Positions 48,601-60,600 of a stretch of DNA of 64,000 nt are shown here, in pieces (the first letter of the stretch is position 1; each line of letters starts with the position of its first letter). The DNA lies in NCBI GenBank assembly GCA_028583605.1, contig CM053328.1:29619578-29683577 (forward strand), written 5' to 3'. The position numbers were made by a program, and so were the translations under genes. The notes under the pieces were generated by a model. It saw only the letters and a program-made list of their open reading frames with translations. It searched no databases and was not told the origin of the DNA. The stretch is from Dastarcus helophoroides. Its lineage: Eukaryota; Arthropoda; Insecta; Coleoptera; Bothrideridae.

Positions 48601-51600
48601 GTACTTAGTCGGAAGGCCCTTCACAGTAATTACTGATTGTGCTGCAGTAACAAATACTTTCAAAAAGGTAGAATTAAATCAGAGAATCGGCTGATGGGTT
48701 TTGGAATTGAGCGAATACCAGTTTGGCATTAGACAATCGACCTGTCAGCAAATGCGTTATGTTGGTGCTAACAGTGTTACAAGCGACTACACTCATAATG
48801 TATGAATTGAAGGGTAGAGAGGTAAAAAAAAAATCACAAATCATGGTCCTCATTGGCTTGTATTTAAACGATCCCGTTTTCAAATTGTTCAACTAAATCT
48901 TGAAGATCTTAGTCTTTTTGCAACAGGTAAAATTTATGATCAGGTGGCTCCTAATTATTGGTTTCTGCGCATGCGACGTTTGGTAGAGAAATACATGAAA
49001 AACTTGTATATTGTTATATATTTCAAATCTGTAGAAAGCGTCGAATACCGTGATCTTGTTTGGAAATATCCAGATCCTTTTATAAAATTCTCACTGATTA
49101 TCTGGGGTCCTTAATAAAAACGATATGAGGTAACACTCAAGTATTCTTCGTTGTGGATGCGTTTACAAGGTTTGTTTTAATTTACTCTTCACCTAATACA
49201 AGGTAAGACATGTACTCACTGTAATGATAGATTTCTTCTTAAGGGGTTTTGGTGCACCATTTCAAACTATTAACTAGTGACAAGGTAAACTAATTACGTC
49301 TAATAATTTTGGAATATTTCGAAAAAATAAAATACGGTATCACTCACTACTTGAATGCAGCTGGGCGACCAAGAGGAAATGGACAAGTTGAAAGTTACAA
49401 TACAACCATTCTCGATTCATTGTCTACTATGGGAACAGAAATAAACTATGAAAAATTAAATGAAAACATTAACAAACTCCAGTTAGGATTAAATGGTACC
49501 ATAAATCAGACATTAGGAGCACCTCCAAGTGAGGATCTGATGGAGTTTCGTGTAATAGGGCAGGTGACCTTATTACTAGCTGAAATGGAGCAGAATATTT
49601 GATGTTACAGCGGTACTACAACAAATAATTGAAAATGCATCTATTTGCCAGTCCAAACAAAAATGCATATTTCGATCCAAAGCGTTGTTTCCGATTAGCT
49701 CAAGCAAATGATTAATTTTCCTTAAAACAAATTCTTTCTTTTACAGCACAGGTCAAGTCAAATTATTACCAAAATAAGAAGGTCTCTAAGGTCACAACAA
49801 CAGGAACACTGAAGGATAGAGTAAGGGAGGTTAGGTTCTTGGAGTAGGGTTACTACTCAGACAAGAACAGCTGGATAAGCAGATACCCAGGAAGCTTCAG
49901 TGCGGTGAAAGGAGATGGAATGGTGGTCAACTATTCAGAAGCGTTCCTTTCGGGTTCAATTTAACAAAATGGTTGAGTAAGTTAAGGACACTGAAAAATT
50001 GAGTAGGGGGATTCGGTTCTTGGAGTAGGGTTACTATTCAGACAAGAACAGCTGGATAACCAAATACTCAGGGTGCTCTTCAGTGTGGCGAAGGGAGATG
50101 GAATGGTGGTTAACTGTTCAGAATCATCATACTTTCGCGTGGGATTAGCCCATAGAGTTAGCATTTAAGTAGGAGTTTAAGTTCTAAAAATATAAGCTGC
50201 CTCTCACTAACCAGGGTACTAATATTCTTCAAAAATAAATAGATAAGCAAATATACTTGTTCTTATAAACTTTGTTGCACAGATCTATCACTGGAGTGAG
50301 GACACTCCAGCTGTCAGGAAGGGCCGAATGTTATCAACCATGGCAACCGAGGGTACTCGCACAAGGTCAGCGATCTCAGGGGTCGAGTGCGAGTGGAATG
50401 CTGAGGGAAAAAGTGCTTGCAATGGACCGAAATGTGGCGGCTGGGTTGAGGCATTCATTCGGGGTGATTCATTGGAGAAGGATGGGCGCGGCTAGTTAAC
50501 GTTAACATGGATGGTTAAATGTATAGATTTTACTTTGTCTTTTCAAATGTTACAGTTTGATGTTTTTGTAATAAACGGTCGTTTACAGTAGAGAGGACAG
50601 ACACGCAAACATTCATTAAACAAGTGACCTACAGAAGTCGAAATTTTCAAAAATACTTTTCTAGGAATTTCTAGGAATTTTTACGTTTTACTTAAATTTT
50701 GACAAAAAGTCATGATATGAAGAAGTATTTTTCCAAAATTTTTGATTGATTTGTATTAACATTTTGAAAAAAAAAACATGAAATATGAAATTTCTAGAAA
50801 AAGACCAACGGGGAAATTTCTAAAAAATATTTTTGTCATAATTTTTACTTTTTTATTTGTAAATTTTTTACAACCTTGAGATTACGTGAATAAAAGGTAA
50901 ATTACTTTTTGTGAGAAAAAGAAATCTAAATTTTCAGAAATGGAAAATGTCAAAGTTCGAAATAAAAGCTGAAATTTCTGGAAAAAGCTGAGTTTTGAGA
51001 AAAAGAGATTTCGAAAAAATTGAGAAAATGAAAGAGACTTCGAAAAAATTGAGACAAAGGAAAAGATTTCAAAAAATTGAGAAAAAGGAAGAGATTTCGA
51101 AAAAAATGAGAAAAAGGAAGAGAAGGTATAATTTTAGAAAGCAAAAAAAGTAGAATTTCGACAATACATAGATTGAAAGACAAATTAAAAACCTGAAATT
51201 TTTAGACAATTTTGACTTTTTTGAAATATAGTAAAATTTTGGAAAGAGAAATTGTAAAAATTAACTGGAAGCTTAGAAAAAATTGTCGATCTCTAAAAAA
51301 GTCGAAGTTTTTGAGTGAAGAAGAAAATAGTCTAATTTTAGGAAGAATTTCATGGAATAAGTTTAGAACAGCTCGAAATTTCGATAAAAAATTGCAATTT
51401 TCCAGAGAAAACTAAACTTTGAGAATAAATTTGCAATTTCGAGAACAAGACGAATTTAAAAAAAACTCCAAATTTTCAGATAAATTCGGATTTTGTGAAA
51501 ATTGGTAAAATAATTTCGAAAGAAAATTCCAAGAAAGTTTCGAGAATTATTGAACTTTAAAAAAAGTCAACATTTCCCAGAAAAAGCCGAATTTCGAGAA

Positions 51601-54600
51601 AAAGGAAGAGATTTCGAAAAAATTGGGAAAAAATGAAGAGATTTAAAAAATGAATTGGTCTAATTCGGAAAAAGGGAGAAATTTCGAAAAAAATTAATTT
51701 GTCGAAAGTTCTCAAAGAAGGCAAAATTTCAGGAAAAAGACGTCGAATTTCGACAATAGATTGACACCCAAAACAAATTCAAAAACCTGAAATTTTTAGA
51801 CAATTTTGAATTTTTGGAAAAATTGTAAAATTTTGGAAAGAGAAATCATAAGAATAAACTGGAAGGTTAGAAAAAATAGTTGAAATTTAAAAAAGTCGAA
51901 GTTTTTATCAGAGAAGAAGAAAAAAGTCAAATTTTAGGAAACATTTCAAGGAAAAGGTCAAAATTTTAAGGTAAGCTCGAAAATTCGACAGAAAATTTAC
52001 AATTTTCCAGAGAAAGTTAAATTTTAAGAATAAATTTAAAATTTCATAAACAAGACGATTTAAAAAAACATCCAAATTTTCAGATAAATTTGAATTTTGA
52101 GAAAAATTGTAAAATAATTTCGAGAGAAAATTTCAAGAAAATTTTGAGAAAAGTTTTAACTTAAAAAAAGTTTAGAATTTCCCAGAAAAAGCCGAATTTT
52201 GAGAAAAAGGAAGAGATTTCGAAATAAAATTGACAAAAATGATTTAAAAATAATGAATTTGTCCAAAGTTCTCAAATTAGGGCAATATTTCAGAAAAAAA
52301 ACGTCGAATTTCGACAACAGATTGAAACCCGAAAAAATTTTTAAAAACTTGAAATTTTCAGATAAAATAGAAATTGTAAAAATAAACTGGCGCTTAAAAA
52401 AGTGTCGCTCTTTAAAAAAGTCGAAATTTTTCAGAGAAGTAAAAAATAGGCAAATTTAGGAAAAATATCAAGGAAAAAGTCAACATTTTAAGAAAAGTTT
52501 CAAATTTCGATAAAAATTTGCAATTTTCTGAAAAAAGCAAAATTTTTAGAATAAATTTGCAATTTCGAGAACAAGACGAATTAAAAAAAACTTCAAATTT
52601 TCAGATAAATCGAATTTTGAGAAAATTGGTAAAATAATTTCGAAAGGAAAGAGAATGTTAATAAAACTTCCAATTTCAAGAAGTGTTAAACTTTAAATTT
52701 CCCAGATAAAGTCAAATTTTAAGAAAAAAAATCAAATTTTGAGATTTGAAAATAGACGAATTTCGTTCGAAATAAAAGTTGATAATTCCGGAAAAATCCG
52801 AATTTTGAAAAAAACAGATTTCGAAAAATATGAATTTGTCAAAAATTCTGAAATAAGCAAAATTTTAGAAAAAAAAACGTCGAATTTTGACAATGGATTG
52901 AAATCCACAAAAAATTTAAAAACCTAAAATTTTTAGACAAATTTGAATTTTGTGAAAAATTGTTAAATCTCGAAGAGAGAAACTGTGAAAAATTGAAAGC
53001 CTAGAAAAAATTGTCGAACTTTAAAAAGTGGAAGTTTTTCAGAGAAGAAGAAAATAAATAATTTGCAATTTTCCAGGGAAAGTTAAATTTTGACAATAAA
53101 TTTGAAATTTCGAGAACAAGACGAATAAAAAGAAAATATCAAATTCTCAGAAAAATTCGAATTTTGAGAAAAGTGGTAAAATGATTTCTAAATAGAAGGG
53201 AATGTCAATAAAATTTCCAGTTTCGAGAAAAGTGTGAAACTTTAAAAAAAGGCCGAAATTTCCCAGAGAAAGTCAAATTTTAAGAACAAAATCTAATTTT
53301 TAGATAAAGTCAAAACAGTGTGAAAATGGGTGGATTTCGTCGATAAAATCGCAGCTTGCGCAGACATAATAAAATCTCGAATTTTCAGTTAAAAGTTGAA
53401 ATTTCAAGAAACACATAATTTGGCGAAACAGGTCGCAATTTCCAGAAAATAAATAAAATGTTAAATGTCTAATAAAAGTCAATATTTGGGGAAATGGTAA
53501 AATTTGGAAAAGGAACGTTATATAAACAGAATAGAAATTTCGAGAAAAAAGTCGCAATTTAGAACAAAGTCAAAAAAATGCAATTTTGGAAAAAAGTCTT
53601 TAAGAATAGATCTAAATATCGAAAAAAGGCAATTTGAAAAAAAGATCGAAATCTTCAAATCCCCATCTCCAAATTATTACTTCAAATTTTTCTTTTTTTT
53701 CTTAAGACATCGACAAAACATGAATTTTTGAGAAATAAGTCGAATCTTCCAGTAAGTCGAATTAAAAAAGTAAACATTTTCGCAGATTGTCTTGTTTTGA
53801 GAAGAGAGGAAGATTTAGGGAAAAAAGTCTAAATACATAGTTAAAAAAAAGACGAATGCAGAAAAGAGTTAAAAAAAGTTGAATTTGCGAAAAAAAGGCA
53901 AGTTTTGAAATAAAGCTCTAAATTTTGAGAAATATAAGGTCTATTGGGCTGAATATGTTTTTGTTTGACTATATGAGTCAGAGGGTTCTCTCCCTGTCCC
54001 ATATTTTGTCTGATTTATCTGATTTAATTTTGAAATAAAATGTAAAATCAGAAATAAAAATTTGTGGTTCTTTGAAATTCACGAAACCAATTTTTTTGTT
54101 GCGGATGGTTCGTTTGGTTTAAAAGTTTGCCGTCCCTTGCTCTAGTTCGGTTTGTTGTACCTTTTTTTTAATTTCAGATTCTTTTCATTTAGACTAATTT
54201 AAATTTGAGACTACATTTTTTTTTTAATTTCATAGACAATAATTCTTGAACATTTGGATTTTCTTTTACAAATAACAAGATTATGTAAAAATTTAAATAA
54301 AGAAGCGGTTAAGTTTCCACCTGTTTATTAATAGGTGGAAAACCTCGACAAATTTCATTTTAAAGTAAAGTTATATGAAGGTCATTTTAATTTGAAGATA
54401 TTAAAGTTAACACTATTGATCAATTAACGAGCTAATTAAATTTTAAATAGAAAATATGTATGGCGCATGGCCCAGAATTATGGAAAAGAAAAAAAAAGGT
54501 CGCGATCCTGCCAGGATTCGAACCTGGAATCTTCTGATCCGTAGTCAGACGCGTTATCCGTTGCGCCACAGGACCTACGCATAAAACTGATTAGATGTAA

Positions 54601-57600
54601 TGTAATAAGTTCATTGTCTATGAAATTACCAAGGACTAAAATAACGTCGTTGCCCTAAAATTTCTCCTATAAAATTTACATTTGATAAAAAAGTTTAAGC
54701 CGTTCAAGTAAATGTAACCGATTTTGTAATTTTTCATGAAAAACTAGTATTTCTATAAGTTTGCATATAAACCACGTGAAATACAAAGCTACGAGGAGCC
54801 TTTGATTATCTGACAGAAGCGAATCCTTCTGATCAAATTTTCCATCACTTCGCTGCATAGCTAACATAAGACATGCTCTTAGGCCAACATTAACTTATCC
54901 AATGTTATTTTTCAGCTATTCAATCGCAAATGATTGGAAACGTTTTTTTTATTTCAAATTTCTAAAAATGAAACTTGCAAAAGGACACGCTGTTTAAGTA
55001 GTTTTCTTTTTATTTTTTATTACTGGGATGCACTTGTTAAGTTTAATTTAAAAAAAAGAAATAGAAGAATTTTTCAAAAAAATCAAAATTTACAAAAAAC
55101 CGCAGTTTCAAAAAAGTTTAAGTTTTGCAAAAGTCTAAACATTGAAAAAAGTCAAATTTTGAAAATACGTGGTCGAACATTTATCAAATAAGTCAACATT
55201 TTGATAGAAATATCAAAATATGGGAAAAAATTGAAATTTTGGGATATCGAAATTAAAACGCAGTTGAAATTTTGAATCTTCAAAACAGAACAGATTTTTA
55301 AAAAGGTTCGAAATTTACAAAAAGTTAAAATTTCTAGAAATGTTGAAAATTTGAAAAATGATAAAATTTTCAAAGAAATGGCGAAATTCGAAAAAAAATT
55401 AGAAATTTTCAAAAAATGTCAAATAATTATAAAAAATCAAAATATTCAATGAATTTTTCAAGAACCCAAAATGTATAATAAATACTGAATTTAAAGAAAA
55501 AGTCAACATTTTCAAAAAGGATGCATTTTTCAAAAAATGTAATTTCGATAAAATTCGACACAGTGAGGAGTTTTGTCTATGGAGATTCTTTTATCTATAG
55601 AACTTCCAAGCATGGAATTCGCTACCGAACGAAATTTTCCCCAAAAATTACAAACCGGTTCATGGCCATCTATCCTTGTTTCCGCATCCTACTCGCAGTG
55701 GCTGAAGATATAATGGGGTTTCCCTTTGCGAGTGGATTGAACTTAAAAAAAAAATTCAAAAAAGGTCAGAAAGTCGAAATTTTTAATAAAATTCGAAACT
55801 AAGAAAAAAAATTGGAACTTTCAAAAAAGTCGAAATATTCTAAAAAGTCGAAATATTGTAAAAAGTCGAAATTTTCAGAAAGTCAAAATTTAGAAAAAAT
55901 GTCTTGAAATGGTCAAAATTTAAAAAAACTGCAAACTTTTCAAAAAATTTATCAAGAAATGTATAATATAATAAGTACTGATTTTAGAGAAAAGGTCAAC
56001 ATTTTTAAAAAGTTTGAATTTATCAAAAAAGTTGAAATTTTAATAAAATACGACATTTTGAGAAAGAATCAATATTTTGCAAATAATTTTGGGGGAACGG
56101 ACTGGTCCTTGGTTATCTTCAAAAAATGAAATACAAATCTTGTCCCCTGAAACCAAGAGAGATTAAAAAACACAACAAAGGTTGCTCTAAAGTGTTTCGA
56201 CAGCCAAGCTATCATCTTTAGAGAGATACTAACACCTAATCTTAAAATTTTTGGTTGTGTTTTTTAATCTTTCTTGGTTTCAGGAGACAAGATTTGTATT
56301 TCAATTTTGAAAATAAATCAAATTTTCGAGAACATACCTGAATTTTCAAAAAATGAAACTTGTAAAAATGTCGAAATACGCGAGACAGTTCAACATTTCC
56401 AAAAATGTCAGGAAAGTCGAAATTTCCGAAAAACTTCGAAACTTATTAAGAAAAAAGTTGAAATTTTCAAAAGAAGTCAAAATATTGAAAAAAGTCGAAA
56501 CTTATTAAAAATGTCGAAATTCTCAATAATAATATTTGATCAAAAGTGATCGAGATTTTCAGAAAGATGAACTTTCGAAAAAAGTTTCGAAATGTTCAAA
56601 ATTTTGAAAAAAGGCAAAGCTTTTCGAAAAGGACGAAAATAAAATCTGAATTAAAAAAAAATCAAAACTTAAATTTAAAAAATTTCGTGATTTTGAAAAG
56701 ACTACATTTCGAGAATAAGTCGAAATTCTGAAAAAAGTCAAAATTTCCGAAGATGTCCAAATCTTAGAAAAGTTATAATTTAGACATGAAAAAAAAATTG
56801 GTTTTGAACTAGTTTTTTTAAAGTTAAATTTTTAAAACAGTTGAATTCTTCAAGAATGTTATGATTTTGAAAAAAGTCGAAAATTTAAGAATTAGAAATT
56901 CTGAAAAAATTCAAAATCTTCAGTAAAGACGAAATTAAAAAATCTAGATTTTGAAAAAAGTCGAAATTTAAACATTTAAAAGAGATTCAAATAAGTTGAA
57001 TTCTTCAAAAAAAAAAGTAATTTTCAATAAAATTTCAGTTTCAAAATTTTAACAATAACTCTCTTCTGAAAAAAGTCAGAATTTCCAAGAGTCCAAATAA
57101 AAAAATCTAAATTTTGAAAAAGTTGAAATCTTCAGAAAATCGGTTTTTCTTAAAAGCCAAATTTTGGAGTTATTGTTAAAATTTTGAAATTGAAATTTTT
57201 TGAAAATTCTCCTTTTTTGAAGAATCCAACTTATTAAAACTTTATTAAAAGTCGATGTTTTAAAAAAGGTCAAGATATTTAAAGAATGTCGAGGTTTCAA
57301 AAATAAAAGAAATTTTTAAAAGGAATCAAAATCGTAAGTTAAAATGGGAAAAAGTGTCAAAATTCAAATAGATCGAAAATTGATATACAAACCTGGTCCC
57401 CTGAAACCAAGACAGATTGAAAACATAAGAAATCTTTAAAATGAATCAAAATCGTAAATCAAAAAGGGAAAAGAGTCAAAATTCAAAGAGATCGAAACTT
57501 GATATACAAACCTGGTATCCTGAAAACAAGACAGATTGAAAACATAAGAAATTTTTAAAAAGAATCCAAATCGTAAGTCAAAATGGGAAAAGAGTCAAAA

Positions 57601-60600
57601 TTCAAATAGATCAAAAATTGATATACAAACCTGGTCCCCTGAAACCAAGACAGATTGAAAACATAAGAAATTTTTAAAAGGAATCAAAATCGTTAGCAAA
57701 AATGGGAAAAGAGTCAAAATTCAAATAAATCGAAAATTGATATACAAATCTGGTCCCCTGAAACTAAGACAGATTGAAAACATAACAGTTGCTCTAATGC
57801 GATTCGATAGCCAAGCTATCTTCATCAAAGGCATACTACCGTATTTCTCTTGAAAATAACCAAGGATCAGGTCCGTTCCATCAAAATGAAAAAAATCGAA
57901 TTAAAAAAATCCATTAAAAAAAAGTCAAAATTTTTAAAAAACCAAACGATTTTTAAAAAGTCAAAACCTAGTGGGTTAAGTCATAGAAGCGGTGTGATCA
58001 ATCGACTTCAAGTATTAAAAAGATTCAGCACTTTGGAAATAAGTATGTATTGCTGAACTGTGCAATGCATCATTCTGTAATGGCATATTTTCTATAATCT
58101 CTACATGATAGCTGAGAAATATCAAGTTTCAAACCCAACTGTAAGAGGAATGACAAGTTTAAATGGGCTTCTTCTCGCTAGGATATTCCATCCAGTATTC
58201 GCTTTAGCAAAGTTATAGTGTCATGATTATATTTACCTTGGATCCGACATTCAACAAATTTGGTGGTAACAAGCTAAAAGGTAAATGTGTTTTGATGAAT
58301 CTTCTAGCTGTCGATCTCTCTAAAGTCTTCCATGCAGGTTTAGAAATTTCTTCAATAATCATGCATTTTTCCACGGAATTACTGTTTTCATTCAGAAATT
58401 CTCTCTTGGTCTTTTCGTGAACAAAACAGCTAAATCTGCAGTACAATACACTTAGTTTGGAGCAAATCAAAGACGAATTTATGCACTTACTCGAGAAAAG
58501 GAAATCTAGCAGTAAGGGGAATTTCGGATGCTCCTCTATAGTTGAGGCCATTGGCGAGCAACCATACCATTTCCTGAGTCCATGTGGTTCCTAGTAGAAA
58601 ATAATAAAGATTTAGAAATACATTTCATAGCTGAATTAAAAAAATTAAACTAGTAAGAGGAGCGTTATTGTAAAAGGCAACAAATCCATTTGTCTTAACC
58701 AGAGAGTAGTCTTAACTTTCCAAAAAGCAGAAAAAAACCATTAGGCTCCTTAAAACTAAAAAATTACTTTCAACAAGATATGGATAAATTAAACAAAATA
58801 ATAACAAATTATTAAGTTTATTATCAAAATTTTTCGTCCTTCAGTTTGGGAAAAAATCAGTTGTGGATTTGTTCACTTTTGAAGGTACACACATAGAATA
58901 TGTTAACTTTTGTTTGACAGAGTCTGGCACCGATCTCTTTTCGCTAAATTAATATCTTATGGTCTTCCTCCTGGACTCTGTCATTTGATATCCAATTTTC
59001 TCGCTGACAGATCTCTTCAGGTCGTCGTTTATGGCATCTCATCCGAGACATTTGTGATTAACGCAGGGATGCCTCAGGCGTCTGTTTTGTCTCCTACTCT
59101 GTTTCTGCTACACATAAACGATCTCTTAGCTTCTACTTCCAATCCTATATACAGCTACGCAGATGATAGTAAACTTGTGTCATCTTTTTTCTGCGACAAA
59201 CCATTATCTATCGCTGCTTTAGATCGACTAAGGGAACAACAGATACAGATCTGTCGGGATGCCGATTAATCGGGATCTCGGGATTATTCTGGAATGGGGT
59301 AAGAACAATTTGGTCGACTTCAACGATTCAAAAACTCAGGGCGAGGTTTTCTCTAAGAAAACATCAAGGGATAATGAAACAAACATACTAATGGGCGGTA
59401 AAATCCTTCCGATGGCATCTAATCTATCTATCCTAGGAGTGAATGCGAGCACTAACTTCTCTTGGGACGATCATGTGCGCGCCATTGCCAAATCCGCCTC
59501 TCAGAAGCTAGGCCTTCTTTTTAGAGCTAAAAAGTACTTCACATCTCATCAGCTATTTGCACTATACAAAGCCCAAGTTAGGCCAACACTAGAATAGCGT
59601 TCTCATGTTTGGAGTTCAACCCCAAAACACACTTTAGCTCTCTTGGATTCAATTCAAAGAAGAACAATTCGCCTAATTGATGACGAGAGTCTGACCGATT
59701 CTCTCGAAACACTAGAGCACAGGCGTATGGTTGATGACTTGTCTCTTTTCTACAAGTACTATCACGGAAGATGCTCGCAAGAACTAATAGGATTGATCCC
59801 CCAACGGCAAGATTCGTGAGGCATACTAGACAGCCGGAGGCAGCAAATTCCTGTGCGGTCCAGCTTGACACAGTGAGGACTTCTATCTACGGAGACTGTT
59901 TTTTCTACAGAACTTCCAAGTTATGGAACTTGTTACCGAAAGGAATTTTCCGCAAAAATTACACACTATCCTTGTTTAAGAAGGCGGTTTATCGCCATCT
60001 CTCCTTGTTTCCGCATCCTACTCGCAGTGCTTTGAAAGCATAATGGGGTTACTCTTTGCGAGTGGATTAACCTAAAAAAAACAAAAAATACAATTCTAAC
60101 TTGGAACAAAGATATAAAAAATACAAAGTAATGAAACGTAAAATATATATGAATGGCGCGATCTTCCTCTATTAGGCAGTCGCATATTTCTTCTTCTTTG
60201 TCTTCCTCTTTACGATGGCAGATTGATAACTCCGGTAAAAATGAATGAAGCGGCAATACTAGTATACAAGTTATAATATGTTTGGATAGGTAATTTTTTT
60301 GAGAATACTTTGTCAGTCGTTTAGATCGGACAAGTCGTTATTTCGCTGTTAAATGGAAAAACGTGAACTTCGAGTGTTGATAAAACATTACTTTTTACGC
60401 AAAAAAACCATTACGAAAACAAAAAAATTCCTTGATAAGTATTACAGTGAATCTTCTCCGTCACTTAAGATGATTCACAAGTGGTTTACTTAGTTTCGCT
60501 GTGGTAGAACAAGCACGGAAGACGCTCCTCGCTCAGGACGTCCAATTATGCATACCATTTCAGAAATGATCACGAAAATCCACGGTAACGTATTAGTAGA

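Larger units (their letters stand above)
46890..50587 (+). mobile_element. Ty3/Gypsy LTR retrotransposon, defective
   Basis: Two 259-bp LTRs (tgttatcaac ... gtttaca) bound a 3.2-kb interior, with the 4-bp target duplication gtag at 46886-46889 and 50588-50591. The interior has short gag-like remains (about 47254-47340, soon stopped). It then has an RNase H part (about 48509-48780: HSFESETVAIV, RQYLVGRPFTVITD, stop, then LELSEYQFGI). Integrase pieces follow at about 49139-49200 (VFFVVDAFTRF) and 49309-49602 (PRGNGQVESYN). Most of protease and reverse transcriptase is missing. A partial tandem duplication (49830-49940 and 50010-50120) sits before the 3' LTR. It lies within the large SULT intron, opposite to SULT transcription. 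Confidence 0.9.
46790..54139. mobile_element. Possible hAT-type element containing a Gypsy insertion and satellite
   Basis: The left end cagtggtcggcaaacc, followed by a ccgcatgcggctctt stretch, is typical of hAT non-autonomous elements. At 54108-54139 the DNA ends ggtttaaaagtttgccg, then tcccttg, an imperfect inverse (about 11 of 16 bases). The right flank ctctag resembles the hAT target preference, but no matching 8-bp duplication was seen on the left. There is no transposase. The Gypsy element and the 580-bp satellite lie between the ends. Confidence 0.4.
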
